A stretch of DNA of 64,000 bases from Tomocerus qinae (lineage: Eukaryota; Arthropoda; Collembola; Entomobryomorpha; Tomoceridae): contig CM034548.1 of assembly GCA_020055645.1 (NCBI GenBank), forward strand, positions 28,446,201-28,510,200, written 5' to 3'. How positions within the stretch are numbered: position 1 is the first letter of the stretch; every line of letters begins with the position of its first letter. The position numbers and the translations under genes are program-made. Below the pieces are notes generated by a model that saw only the letters and a program-made list of their open reading frames with translations, searched no databases and was not told the origin of the DNA. This document shows positions 1-14,800 of the stretch, in pieces.

Positions 1-3000
1 CAACTGTGCCAAGATTTGAGACAGCCTTTCATACCTTTAACAAATAATATGCACTAAAACTTACTAAACTATCTTGGCCAGTTGCCTGTAATTGCAAACT
101 AAGCCTTTGGTGATTTTTATTGGCATCATATCTTCATGGAACCTTGATGTGGCGTAGCCTTGGGCTTTGGCGAAATTGCATCGTTGTCACCAAAAAGGAA
201 AAAGAATGAAGATTTTTATCAAGATGGAAACCAATGATAGTATTTAAGTAAAAAATAATTGTCCGTATTTTAAACAATTAGGATTGTACATCATATTGTA
301 GTTTGTATTAATCTCTATACAATCACAAAAGGTAGATTACTGACTTACTGATTACTATATTGAATAATGTTGAGATCTACTTGATAGAAAGATATAGATA
401 GTGTAACCTATGACAAACTGGATATTGACACTATAAACATACACTAAAACTGAGACGATATTAATATTTACTGTAAATGAATAAGTCAACATTATAGTCA
501 ACAATATGGATTAATATCTAAATAATAGACACCAATATTTTTGGCTATTATGTAAACTGTATTGCAATAATGTCTTTTAAGTGCATCATGTAATAACTCT
601 TTATTCGTTTATTTTAGGCATCCCATGTAGTGTTTATTGTAATGGCAATATTGTTTTTTGGAACACGTAAACAGTTTGCTGTAAACGGACAATGACATGG
701 AAAGGGAACTGTGATGGAGAGACAAGGGAGTCACTTGTCCCTCTTTCTGCCTGAAGGGACACTCGAGTGATATACTACTTTTCGCTTTGAACGTCCCACT
801 GTCTAACAATCGAACATGAATAATGAATCATGAGTCCCTAAGGTAAAATCAAGTTGTGCCAAGCCCGTCCCAGCAGAAGTATATCAACCTAGTCACCTAC
901 ATTGCATAACCTTACTACTACATCATTATGTAGTACTAGCTCGACATCATTGTTTTACTGCTCGTAATAATCCTAATAGTATCGTTCATCAGCTCATCTA
1001 ACCATTTAGTGGAACCTTTTTGTAATGCTGTCAGTTAAATACCACTGAAATAACACAAGAGCTAAAATTTATTCAATGCCATCGAAATGGGATTACGATT
1101 ATTCAAATGCTAGTCTCAAATTTTTAAAAAGGAGGAGTATCAACTTGAAATTAGGAATTTTTCCAGACGAGTTTATTCATTGTGCTAGTTTTTAATCATT
1201 AATAACTTAATGCTAATTGTTAACGTGTTAAAATACTCATCAACATGCATAATATAGCTCGTTCACTTCAGACTAATGCATTGAATCTTCCCATGGAGTA
1301 GACAACATGTAATTTATTAAGCATCTTTTGTTATCTCAATCAAAATGCTTTTGTGTCTGTACTGTTTGTCAGTTTATATTCCATCTTGTCTAATAATCTT
1401 GTAATATCCACCGTTTCATACCAGAGACTGAATCTCATGACTGATGGCTAATAAACCCATAGATTATTCTTTGTATTAGTATTGCATCTCTTTGTTCTAT
1501 AAACCATGCTTGAAAACATGTTTTGTATGTAGAATTTATAATGTGTCTTCTTGAAATTTGTACGTTGCATTATTGGGAAATACTACTCAGCTTGCAACCG
1601 ACTATATTAATTTATGCTTTGCAATGCTATAAAGTACTATGGAAAACAAAACAAGGTTGAATTTGATGCAAGGCGAGTACAATAAATGTTTCTGCTCTAT
1701 TTGCCTATCATTAATCTGAGTAATCACATTTCTGCATGGAGAGTAAAATAAGCACTCTGTTAATTATCTAATGCACTTGTACGCAGCATGAATGCAAGGT
1801 CCCTATTATTATGTAATCTGGCATACTTTTTGAAGTATGTACTAAATAGAGATGAATGTAGAGGATGCATTTTCCTTTTTCGGAGAAATAATAAACTACT
1901 AAATCAAGCCGCCGAACTAAATCATATTTGTCTGAGATCCCATGAATTCTTCTTCAGATTTAAGAGTCCATGAAAAGAGAAGAAAAGGGAGAACCTCGGA
2001 TGCATTCAGGAGCATCTCGTACTAAATATTGATTCACGCAAAGAGAAACTCCGAGAACGTTCGTGCTTTGGCCCCACGTTCACTTTCCGTTTGGTTCAAA
2101 TTATTCGAAAGCTCAATGTACAGTCCTCTGGTGAAGATTAGAAGAGACAGGAGAAAGCTTTGGAAAATTCTCGTTTGCCTTTTACTACAGAACATGGAGC
2201 TCCGATCGGATCTATTTCTCGTCAGTTTGCATAATGTTCTCCTTATGCCTATTTTGTGTCTTGTTCATCTTGCACTATTAAAAGTTAAAAATATAATAGC
2301 AAGAGCAAATTTATTCCATGAACTCCCATTGTGTCTAAAATTCTTTTGGATATAATATTTGACAGAGAACTCAATCTTCTGAATTGGAAAAATCCAAGTA
2401 TTTACTGTAGGTACATTTAATTAGCACTTAATCGTTTGACGTTTGAATTGTGGCTCAATTAAAAGCCAGCAATTCTCTTTTCTTTTGTTTACTAATAAAT
2501 CACATTAACCCATATTAATATTCATTTAATTGTTGCTAACAACAAACATCATTAAGCTTTAGTTTCAAGATTTATGCAAATTATTGTTTGGATATTTGGC
2601 GAAATTATTCCTTAAACTGGATTTACTTTTTATTGTAAAATGAATCATGATTTTTCAAATTATCAACCTAATTTTGCGGCAAAGTGAGAAATGTCTAAAA
2701 AATGAGCATAGATATAATTATAATTACTTGTGTTTCAAATTAACATTGCCAATGAAAGACTTCATCTATTTTAAGTACTTTTTACCATTACTAATATTGT
2801 TTCCCATGTTTCCCACATTTTCAATTTACACTCTGAGCCACTAAAATCCTTTAAAATGTTTAATATCAAAGTCATTGTAAAATGTGTAGTAAAACTGGAG
2901 ACATACTGATTTCACAAACTTAAAAATAATGGACATCTGTTGGATGTCATTGGTAACTCAAAAGTCATAACTATGGCATGTAAGATATGAATAGTAAAAA

Positions 3001-5348
3001 AGTAATAATACTTCCGCATAAAGTTTAGATGAGAACTATAGACAAAAAGTTGTTTTGACAAGACAAAGACACAGATAATGCCTGCATTAAATTATAATTA
3101 AATAAAAAGCTAGTTCAATGGAAGTTCTGTACGTAACGCCTAGGATAATTATTCTTCATTCCGTCAAAACTTAAGTTTCCTATCAAAATTCTGTATAGTT
3201 CATTAGCGGAACAATGCATCAGGGCTGTTGCAATGGACAATCTAGGGCATCGGCAAGATGGTGACTCCTTCATATAGACTCAGAGTTCATCCTTTCTAAT
3301 TTGCGGTACCTTCATTCCCATTTGATTCGTATAACTTATTGCCCCTTCCCTGATCGTTAATTCATTCCATTCTTCTACTGCGGCCTACAACTGGAAACTA
3401 AAGCCATAATTTATTGGCCGAGTTATAAATATGTATGTAGGTAATATTAATTTCTACATAATAGCTGCTCTACATATAAGTTTTGCCAGTGTTGAAACTA
3501 AAAACAATACTTTCGTGTCTGCACATCATAAACTTTAAATATTTACATTCGCAGCAGAAAATACAGTTAAAATTAATACTGCCATTTTAAAATTTAATAA
3601 AATGTCATAAAATTTTTTTTAAACTTATGGACGTTAAAATTTAAGGAGCAGTGCGTATAGAAAGCATAAAAGCATAAAGCATAAAGCTTCAAAATCCAAA
3701 GGAAAATAATTACATGGAAAGTCTCCATTGAAATGCATAAAGAATGATTCTTAAGGTACCACCAAACTATCGTTCTGTTGACTAGGATTCTTTAGAAAAG
3801 AGTTTATTGCAAGAACAGGTAATTATTTTCTACAGATTATTGAATGAAAAATGGCTTGTACGTAATTCCAAATGGAAAGAACAGAAACAGTGTCCCGTGC
3901 AAAAATCTGCGTTGAAAGTCTTGAGAAAGACGGAAAGGTTGTAAAGGAAAGTAGTTTAAAGTGAAAGCCGGGGCGAAAAGTGCATAAGGAGCAAAATGGC
4001 CCAAATAGAACCTGCGGTGAAAGGAGGACATGGTTGTGGCTGGATCTTTGGGTAATAAACTCATTGGAATTAAAGAAAAGCTTCAATATTCAGGTAAATA
4101 ATGATTATATATAATTATAGATACTAAAATTGAAACGATATAAAAAAAGGGAAACACGGCATGAAAATTGATTCATTGAGGAGTTGAAAAGGATTGAAAA
4201 GGAAGAGGAAAAGAGTAAAATAGGAGTGTAAAAACGACGACAGGAATTTATGTCGATTGCACACTCTACTTCATTGTTCATTGACTTATGATATTGGTGA
4301 AAGAAAGTACAACAAAGTGGGACTTGACTTGTGTCAGTTTCACTGCAGTGTGGAGACATGTGAAGCGATTAGAAGAGAGGAGTAGGGAAAGGGAGACTTA
4401 TTTCCTGTATTATGTGTGTGCAGTCAATCCATAATAAAATACCTAAGTATGATTTCTTAATTGAGCTCTAAGCTGGCCCACTTTCTCCAAGGATTCTTCC
4501 ATTTACATATCAATTCATTTGAAATGAACTCTGGTGACATTGCACAGGAGAGTTGAATGCGAGACAGACGAGAGAATGAAAGGAGACTCGACGACCTCCA
4601 GTCCAACCGTCGTAAAAGAGTCAGAAGGAATGGCTGTCGTTTTCACTCGAAATACACTCGTTTGAAAATGTTCCATCTAACTAAACCATTTCTTCGTCGG
4701 AGAACTTCTAACTATAGGTAACTGTTCTCCCTACTATATACGAACTAATCACTAATGCATGCTCTACTATACGGAAACCAATATGCCATAGATAATTCCT
4801 TCCTATACAACTTACGCAATGAAGCAAACAACCTTTAAGAAAACGGTAATAATAGTCTATCCGTCTAACTTTAACATATATTAGAATTTTATATAATCTC
4901 TCCCTATAACCTAATTGCACTGAATGGAAGCCCTAAATACTATTTCCTTCCAACTAAATACAACAACCAGGCAGATGTACAGACAATTTCATTATTAAAT
5001 AAATAATTGCGTGTACATGTGGAATTGTGTAGTTAACTAACTCTGAGAGATTGTACTTATAAATAGTCTGAGTATTGTGAAAGCCTTGTATTCGTGGACT
5101 ACTTAGTAACACTTTAGAGGGAGAAAGCGATGTTACAAAATTGCAATTCCATATTACATAGCAAGTACTAATTGTAAGTTTAACGATATGAGCATGCACA
5201 TTTTAAATGAAAGCCAGGCTTTCTATTTCAGGCTTATTGTAAAATCGATAGCTATGCAAGATGAATGAAGTCTACACACATGCAGTTGACTCTACGGAAA
5301 TAGCTATAAACTGCTTCAACGAATTCCTGTTTCGTGTATTCGTGTTAG
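1..5348. other. Non-coding stretch, no gene recognised
   Basis: AT-rich DNA with only short or ATG-less open frames. The frame at 2029-2355 opens on TTG and has no convincing splice sites or recognisable domain. A short run of AGCATAAA-like units lies near 3660-3690. I see no RNA gene and no transposon ends here. It could be intergenic DNA or a long intron. Confidence 0.5.
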
Positions 5349-5484
5349 TGTGAAGGAATGTTTATCAGAGAGTAGCCGGATTTACGACGACACAGAGTTC
5401 TCCCGTTTCAATCTCACCTGTGCTTTCAAAATTCATGTCCAAACCACAAACCTCAATAGGGCTTATGTAAATACACAGGACTTT
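5349..5484 (+). CDS. Candidate internal coding exon, function unknown
   Basis: One frame stays open for 45 codons between a good acceptor (a T-rich run, then TGTTAG, ending 5348) and a consensus donor GTAAGT at 5485. The exon starts with one base of a split codon and ends on a codon boundary. One other frame checked stops within nine codons. The segment is less AT-rich than its surroundings and the predicted residues are of mixed composition, with two cysteines at about residues 4 and 25. I do not recognise a family. A 45-codon open frame can occur by chance in this DNA, so the call rests mainly on the paired splice sites. No partner exon with a matching phase is certain; 8691-8824 is the nearest same-strand candidate. 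Confidence 0.28.
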
Positions 5485-8400
5485 GTAAGTCTGCACTCTG
5501 GCCTCTACTTATGTACCATAATGTATTTAGTCATAGCCTCTCCAGACCCACTTCTGCTAATATTTATACATTCATGACGTTAAACTAATAAAACGGATGT
5601 GATTACATGTAATTATGACAGGTTCTCTGCGTTTTCTATCTCCCGCAAGCAATTGGATTTGCTAACATCCAGAAGGGAATACACAATTTACTTTCTGCAT
5701 GAGCCACTTGGTTAACCATCTCCTAGCCTGTGGCTCCCACTTACATATCGCCTCACGTGGACAGATAAACTTTCCCTCAACAGATTAATCTGCCCTTTGG
5801 TCATAAATTCCTCAACTTCCCTCCCAACTCCACTAAAAATTTACAATTCTCTATCATACAAACGACAAAGCTTCATGGCATTTGTCTTATCTAAACTATT
5901 CAGTCATTCCTCTTCTATCATTCCTTTTATTTGCCTAATGATTAAAACTTAATCGATTATCCACGCCATGCATTACAATAGAAGATACTCCATGGAAACT
6001 TTTTATATTCGTACAATTGCTTCTTTTAGCTTTCTTTTGCAAAACGTATTATTACATTATAATAAAAACGTCTTATTCAAATTATTTTTAGAAATTAGTT
6101 GCCGTATCACTCTATAATGTACGTTTTAGAATGCTTCTTTAATTTTTAGATTTTATTTAATTCTTTGTCACCCATTTGAAATTGGTTCAGTTTTTAATAC
6201 CCTCCAGTGTATACTTATCATTGTTGGAGATGTTGCAGACGCTATTACTAGGACTAAAACTATTACTTGCATGGAATACTTTATAATTTGCAAGGACGAC
6301 TGCTGTTAAACTTTTATCGTTTAACTTTATAGGTACATAGGTAGGTATTCTTTTTATTACATAAATATTTCTTTTGATGATACTCAAGATTGTGGCAAAT
6401 TTTGCTAATAAATAATGCTTATATAAAAAAGAATAATAGGTTAGGTTTTTTATATCTTGGTAGGAGTTGTTTCGCCTTACTGATAATAAATCAGGACAAG
6501 TGTGAAGGGTAAAAGATGCACAATTTTTTACCATCTTGTATTATTGAGTATGGCTCCTACTAGTTAAGAGCATTACTAACTTTTTACTGGTCCATTGCTT
6601 GCATTGACTTCGGTGAAACTAATTGCATTGCATCTGTATATGAGTATGTCTAGTATAGAGTGAACTCACAGAAAACAATTATTATGTAGTGTATTCAGTG
6701 TAGATGTAAAATGTAAATATGATGTGATTATATCTAGTAGTAAGTGTAAGTGTAGCCGTAGGTAGCGGAACGTATGGTGGCGAGTCGAGTGTGGGAACGA
6801 GGAGACAATAACACAGAAGTGAAGAAGATGATTTGGCGAGCAAATGGATATGAGGGTGTTAATAACAACAGAATGGGATAAGTTTTTGCTCATAGATGAG
6901 CAGAAAGATGAGTTGATGTGAAATATTACCAGAGCTAATAAGCAACCTAAATCCTCGTATCGTGTCTTTCTGTCCCTGAGACTCCATTTTTCTTCTCTTG
7001 TGTATGTGAGAGGAAACAATTGAAATTGGATTGGACTTGCACTGCCCTGATTCTTCTTTCTTCCAAGTGGCTTAGACTTTGGCTGGCTGCCGTCAACTTT
7101 TTTCCGTAAGGTCTACCAGGTTTAATCTAAGGCGCTATAACCAACACCCTCACAATGCTGCGATCTATATCTCTAGTTAAATAGGGCTTATAAGGTCCAT
7201 GAGAAGTATGCGTCCGAATAGGGTGGCTAATGTAATGTCCGTAAATAAATTCAATTTTGGGTTCCCCAGGAAGCCCAGCTCAACTCTTAATAGTATGTAT
7301 GCGCTATAACGGTCATAGTTTTTTATGGCAGTTCAATTTTTCAAGTGCATTACTCCTTCCACAGCTATATACACCGTATTCCCAAAAAATATCACTATAG
7401 GTCACATTGGACAAATTGGCAAAATTCAACCTAATGCAATTTTGAAAAACTATATTAAACCAAACAAAATCTTGTTTATCGAAGGATATTTGTTTACCTG
7501 ATGTGCATCCGTGAAAACTTTGGTTAAGCTTTTTGAGTTGTCTGCAAACTCAATAATTACAAAGTGATCGATTTTTACCGGGGTCTTTAAAAATATTGCT
7601 GCAATTCTTTCAACAAATGGTCTTGGCACAATTAAGCGTCGTAACTGGTAATATTTCAGTATATATCTTGCATAACTTAGTCAATACTATACGTGATAAA
7701 TTCATTGGCCGGCAATTATATTTCTAGAATGTGAACATTGCATTAACTATTAAATTTAGTATTATTAATGCTTAGAAAAAAGTATACCATTTGAAACGAG
7801 ATGTCAAAAAGGAGTTTTCTTTTTAGATATTTTAAGTAGTAATTATTCCCAGGAGAGGAGAAAATAGGCCAAAATGGAGAATTGCCAGTCGTAGCTGGCT
7901 GCTACAATATTGGCACACCTTCTGGCAATTTTACAAGTTGTAACGTGTTTGTGCTGCAGTATTGGGTCACCGAGTGAAGTAAGAAATAATTTGGAGATTA
8001 CGGTGCATATAGTTGACAGTCAACTTAGACAGAAAACTTGATACGGTAGTAGAAATGGATGGGTCTAGTTGTGTGCTTAGCTGTACGTTGTTTGTGAACA
8101 GTGAGTCATTGAATCCTAATGACGAAGATAAGTCCACTTCAGGCAAGTACAATTTTCCCCAAGTGAACTTCTAAGAAAGATACGTACTGTCATTGTTATG
8201 AGATCCTCCTCCTTCTATACATGTCAGTAGGTCTACATTCTTCACTACACTTTTTTAACGGTTAGCATTACATGTAACGAGGTAGCAATAAAGATAGGTA
8301 AGTGGATGTCACTACAATTTAATACCATTGTTATATGAGCCTGCATATAATACTCTATCTGCACAAAAATCACAAAAATAAGTGAATCAAATCAAGATTT

Positions 8401-8690
8401 GCCCTACTTGTCAACGCATGTAAATGGCTTCTAAGTAAATAAAATTTTGATCTCCTTACTTTACATTGTACTTGTTTATTTTCAACTGTGTGGACTTTTG
8501 TCAGAAGCACTTTAAAATTTCTTTGCAGATTCTTTATACTTTTCCAGAGTTTGAACACTCAATATTGTATAGCTAATACAATATTGGACAGCCTTAAGTA
8601 TTTACCAACAATGTCGGAAACACGACAAATGCTGGGTCGAAAAAGAGAATAATCTGTATAAAAATTGGCATTCTCAGAATCGCCTTACAG
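5485..8690. other. Non-coding stretch, no gene recognised
   Basis: This is AT-rich sequence. Minus-strand open frames at 6187-6534 and 6666-7019 are low in complexity and show no domain or splice support. A short hairpin (GCCAG/CTGGC arms) lies near 7887-7902. If the exon candidates at 5.35 and 8.7 kb belong to one gene, this would be intron. Confidence 0.4.
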
Positions 8691-8824
8691 GACCCATCAG
8701 AAAATCCTGTCAACCCAAAAGAAAGTTAGCAGGGCAAGGCTGGAGAAAGAAGAGACATTTCCAGTTCGACTTTCTCCAAATTTAGTAGTGCCTTTGCCAG
8801 AGCGTATGGTGTTAGTAGCGGTTG
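8691..8824 (+). CDS. Candidate internal coding exon, function unknown
   Basis: The segment is bounded by an acceptor CCTTACAG (ending 8690) and a possible donor GTTG|GTAAAT. One frame is open through all 44 codons; the two other frames contain stops. The predicted peptide is rich in Lys, Arg and Glu in its first half and Val, Leu and Pro in its second. If the acceptor at 8700 is used instead, the exon begins on a codon boundary and would be in phase with the candidate exon at 5349-5484. The minus strand carries a competing 79-codon ATG-started ORF (8697-8936), so the strand is not settled. No family is recognised. Confidence 0.25.
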
Positions 8825-11800
8825 GTAAATAGCTTGGGCTATTGCACTCTATGAAGTGGATTGTGATTGTATTCATAGGCTGGGATAGTGAGAATGCTGA
8901 ACAAGCTGATGCACCACAAAACAGAATGTCGAGCATTATAACAGTCGCAGGGAATATAAATCACAAAGGATGAGCGTAAGAATGAGTCGAATGAGCCCCT
9001 ATAGTATCAGATCGAATTCGACACCCGAGCTACACATAAGAAAACTACCCAGAAGCTACTCAGAGGAAACGGAGAGAAAAATAGCAAGTAACCGCAGGAG
9101 ATTTCCCACATGTCATGTCATGTCATAAGCTCAACTAGATTTTTGACTTTGACTTTTGACGCTGCAGGAAATGAATAGCTATTCCATGTCTTCTCCTATT
9201 GTTAGCCTTTCTCCTTCGCCCTCTCATCCTTTTCCGCATTGTTGGAGAAAATAACTACGTATTACTATTATAGGGATTCCTATATACCGGGAAACTTACA
9301 TGCATGCCAAGTTAACTAGGAAAAGTCCTACAATCACTTAAACAACATGATATTAAAACCAATAATGTCCACCACTATTGACATCTCACTCTAACTAGGT
9401 TATCTCACGTTTCACCTTTAAATAAATGATTTCCACTAAAGTAATATTTTCTAGTAAATTGTCAGATAATGTCAGAGGACAAAGCAAAGCATTATCAAAT
9501 CTTTCCAATTTGCTATACTTATGTGATTCCCAATGCGATTTGATATTTTTGTTTTGTATAGACAACTAAAAACTGCAGCTTTTTGAAAAATGTTCCATAG
9601 CCTTATAATTCAAAAAAGTTCAAAGCTACTACATTTGTTAGAGAAGGGTCATTACCTGTTTACTAGCAATAAGGAAATACATTGTAATATCATGATGTAC
9701 CCATAATACACAATGATAGTGATGATTAATGATAATATACATACAATACTGATACAGATATAGTAGTATCTTGAATAAAATGGAAATGTGGTCTTGTTTA
9801 AATAAGGAATTTTTGTATGGAGGAGAAAGTAGAAATAAAGTATCCATGCATATTACATCTCCCATTGCTTTTCTTAGAGTTATTTGAATGGGTTTTGGGG
9901 GGTCTCCCATTCTTGTTATAAAGCCTAGAAGACGGGAAGTAAAAGAAAGCGTTGACAAGTGTCTGTTGAAGAATCTCATTAGAAATGGGATTTTCTCACG
10001 ACCTAAAATGGAGCCACATGTTATTTAAGTAGAATTCTCTCTGTATCATCCACAAACTGATATTTTCACTCAACACGGAATGTTTGGTGTGGTAGGAATA
10101 TTTATGTTGATGTATATCAGACACGGACTTTCTTAACCGGGTGCCTACACACATTAACAAACAGAGATAACACTACAGCCTATTTGACTTTTATACCCCA
10201 CAGCACATTCAACCACAAATACTACTTACAAAATGCGGGTAAAATCTTTTCCCTACCATTCTCTTTGGTCTCGACTTCTCTGGTGGGGAACCGTTATAGG
10301 TTTGATACACCGAAAAAAGGATACGTGCCTAGAAAAACATGATACATAAGCACTGACCCTTGACAGTACTTATAATAACTGTAGTGTTACTGGTCCTTCT
10401 ACTCGCATGTCGCCTCTCTGTTGTTGCTTTTGCCAAAAACTACAAACAAATGACAAAAAATAACAAGTACCGACAACATTCACAATCTGACAAGGGAACA
10501 TCAGTATAAAACAAACCTGGTGATATGTAAGAGAGTGGACATTGCACTGACATTGAGTGGGTATGAACAAATACAGCGCTACTATTGTCAAGTCATTCAC
10601 AATTTCACACTTTTGATGACCAACAAGTAATAAACATCAGAAATGTACACCGAATACTTTTAGAAAGGCCAAAAGGTGAATGGGCCATAAGCTGTCATGT
10701 TTTCCCTTGGCAGTCTTCGAGGTCTTCCAAGAAGAAAAAATATCTTTCAGGTTCTGAGAGTAAAGGTCTGTGACAGACCTACTTACAGCATCTTATTTGA
10801 CGAGAAAGTAAAATCCTTTTGGCAATACCGTAAATACAGATTAGACATACCAACGGAAATACTTAATATCATAGGGTTTTGATATAGATACGTTAAACCA
10901 TCAATTTACTTCACTTTTTGAATTTAATGGCATTAACCATATGTACTACTGTTAAAAATAACCTTTCAAAGGTAGATTTATAAAAATCTGTTCATCGTTA
11001 GTACCGCGATTACTGGAAGAAATTGCGATACTTGAAAGACCCAGAAATAGAGGTTTAAAAATTCACAAATCATTTTTCAGAAAGTAAAGCATGCTAGAAT
11101 TATCTACCACTTTTGAAGTATTTGCAAGCATGCAGTAACTAGAAAATAAGCTATACAACGCAAGAAAATATTACCAAGAAGTAGAAGGCTTAGAATTTTT
11201 TAATCTACATCTAGATAACAGTGGTGAATATATTGCATTTCCTTTCGGGGAAATTGCCAGGGATTTTTTGCTTCAAAACCCGTCCCGTAAACTTGAAAAT
11301 ACAAAATTCAATATCCAATACACATGATTATTGTCTACCTTTCGAAATAGAGTCATACATACTATAGTGGATAATAAAATGAATTGCATTGTCTTTACGT
11401 TGGGCAATCGATAGAGAAAGTTGACTTTATAAATGTACCCATTCATGCTTTTTGATTCAAAGGTTGCGATTTCACCAAGCTATATTTCTATATAAGCTAT
11501 ATTTCACAATATTTGTTCATTGTCCATGAACTACTAACCTGACTTGATGTAGTACCTGAGTTAGAGATAAAACAAATCTCTCTTGTGAGGTAACTACGAG
11601 ATGTATCTATTTTTTAAATTTTAAAGAGTATAAGATAATTGAATTACATACAATATATAAATTGCATAAAAAATCAGAAATCATAGACGATGAGATTCAC
11701 CAACCCGCATGGGGTGTTTAAAATATTAGACAGATATGAGCATGTAGATTTCCGAATACCAAAACCAATAGATACGTGTAGCAGCATACCAAAGTAATTG

Positions 11801-14800
11801 ATCCCAGAAGAAATATGCATAGGAAAAACTAATTATACTGTATCTCACTAGAATATTTGCAATTTCACTTCCGCTAACAACATGCTCCAATTACAGGCGT
11901 GCCAAATATTTATTATTTTGGTTGTATAAGGCTATACATAATATTACAATAAAGATAACCTATTTATTGGGTTAACCATTAGCATTATAGTATAAGAAAA
12001 CCGGATGTATTGGTGAGCAATTCGACTAGTCTTATAATATAGGTCACTTGTAATAGGAATGAAAGAATATTTTGCACTGCATTGGATTCACAAAATGCAT
12101 GTGGAATTTATATTTTGAAAAGATTGGAAAGGTTTGTGGAAAACATGCCAGTTTGCCAGTTTTTTTGAGGACAATGTATAAGGGAGTATCTTATAGAATC
12201 TGGATAGAGATTCTGGTTTTGTTGAAGATTCAAAGTTGTTGTCAGGCTAGAAATTACTCCTCAATGGATTTAAGTCGAGGTTATTTGAAAACATCTCTAT
12301 TATCATTTACAATTCTTGAGGTCTTAACGGGAATCTATTGGGAACGGGGACATAAACCAAATAGAGCTTGAGAGGTTTTTCGGATATTTGGTGAAAGCAT
12401 TCCTATAGCAGACTTGAGTTTCGACATAAATCTAGGACTAAGAGGACTATGAATATTTTGTGAATGTGTGTGAGGAAAACGCGCAATTAGCTTCTTTGAC
12501 AAAAGCAAATATAGAGTGCGTTTATATTTGTAAAAGATGGGATTTTAAGGAGTTGATTTCTTTGGTATAAACATAATATTATGTTTGTAAGTTATCCATA
12601 TTCGAAATTGCATGTGGCTGTACTATGAATAGACTAAGTACATAAAAATTTGTCATTATTTTGCATGGAGGTCTATAGGAAATGTAAAGAAGTAGAGAGT
12701 CATATTTTATTATAGTGCGAATCTAGGTCTATGAATAGTAAAGTGTTCCGCTTTCTTCTTGTATGTAGGTAATTCACGTTTCGTCTTATCTACAGTTTGA
12801 ATAGACTTGACCTGACTTTCACTCTCATCTCTTCCACGCAGCCATGCAGAGAAGAGGGAAGGAAAAGCATTCTAGAAAGCCACTATTGAAAGATCCGACA
12901 TTCACGATTCTGCAAACTTCATGCAAATTCAAATAGTGATCTCTGTCGCTTCTTTTTTTACGTTTTCCCGATTCTATTCATAGGAAGGAAACCCACACTA
13001 GTACTTATGATTAGCTCCGAGTTTTCCATGAACACAAAGTACATGAGTCAATACGGAGCTGACAACCGAACAACGGACAGAGCCACACACTACATTTCCC
13101 CTTTACAACTCCCTCAGCCAAGTTTCCTCTGCCTCCCGGTGTGCCTACCAACGACTCATGAATATTAATATTTTTAAAGTTACTTCTACATGTGCACTAA
13201 GCTCTTCCTCACTTTCACAGACTTTCCTCCCAGATTATAATTAAAGTTTTTGTTTAAAATTATCTTGAATATTCATCATCCTCACAAAATAATTCATACC
13301 CTAAATGTAGGTAACTATTCACTTACTATATAAAATGTACCTTATATCCTTCCCTCACTGACGTACCTCATTATTTAATTTGTAGTAGTAGCATCTATTA
13401 ATAATTTAAAGAATAGAGTATGGATTACAATAGTTCAAAAATCTTTAACAAAATAAACTGTATTATTTTGTTTGAAATATCCGCATTTGTAAAATTATAA
13501 AAGACAATGGATTTATCTGCACCATCTGTATAAATAGAATTTTGTATCAAGAGAATAGGTCAAGTAACAGGTGCGTTCCTTCCATTAGAACCCTTAAACA
13601 AAATTAGCCGAGTCGGAAAAACAACGTTTCGAAAGTTCTACTAGTGCATAACTATCTTAATTCGTAAATGAGTTGTGCCATCTCCAGGAACTTTTACTAG
13701 AGACTGTTGGTAGCCATGTAGCAGGGAAGTTTTCTTAGAGGATAGTAAATAAGTAGATTTTGCCTTTATTACTTAATGATAAAGCTTGGCTTGACAGGGC
13801 ACTGGTAGTAATTCCCCTCACAAAGACTCCACACTGTGGAGCTTCAAAATGCCAATCTAAAGTGTCGGAGGATCCTGAGTTATTTTCGTCCTTACCTATG
13901 TCTCGTTTGCAGCAACTAAATTCTTCCTAACTATTCGACACCTAGTATCTGCCATTTCTAAGTAGTGTTTAATAAGTATACATACATATTATAGATTTTT
14001 AGGCTTTACTGTGTTTACCCTAATTGGGAAAGAGATATACCACTCGGAGAATTATAGCAGTATATGTACATAAATAGTCAATCGATATTAATTCTAATAT
14101 AAGTATTAGGACACATCCATCCAGCTATATTTGGTATTCCATTTATTACAAAAATGTATGTGTTTTTGTAGATACTGTTTCTTTGGGTAACACCGCTCCT
14201 ACTCTAGGAGATAAGATGTTCGAAAAGACGAAAAGTTAATACAAGGCAGAAGAGAGCGAGAAAAAGTTGCGTTTTCAACTTACAGTTTCAACTCCGACTT
14301 AGAAAGGATTTGCCATAGTCTTGTTGGATACTTTTGGACTCTGAATCTTTCTTCTCCTACTCACCTATCTACGTCTCAAAACGAAAATACTAGCATGCGA
14401 AATACTGAAATCTATCATCAAACCAGACAGAAGCAAGACAAAACTATGTACCGTTAGATAATAAAAGTTAAAAAAGAGAAAAAAGTATCCCAATGGAAAC
14501 TGAACAACTCATTTCTTCTTTAGTTTAAATTCTCCTGTAATAAAAAAGTTCGGACTCGAGTTTCCATCAATATTGGCAGATTCCAGTTACCATACGAATA
14601 GAGATCAGATTTACTACAAAAATGACCAAAGAACACTAATCAAAAAAGACCATCCCCACCAATATATACATTTCCAATGAATGAGATTTTTAAGTAGGCA
14701 CTAAAATACAACAAAAGCACAAACTAATTCTTCACTCTCAGTTTCCATCAATGCCTTCTGAATCTTGTGAATCTCATCTTAGGTGGAGAACCGAGACGAT

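Noticed and set aside
2029-2355. 108-codon plus-strand open frame
   Set aside because: It opens on TTG with no upstream acceptor. Lys/Leu-rich background composition.
8697-8936. 79-codon minus-strand ORF with ATG
   Set aside because: It overlaps the plus-strand exon candidate 8691-8824, which has splice sites at both ends. Only one of the two can be real, and the minus ORF has no additional support.
13010-13145. GC-richer patch open for about 50 codons on both strands, Cys-containing on the minus strand
   Set aside because: There is no acceptor or donor at the limits of either frame. Openness on both strands points to low stop density rather than coding.
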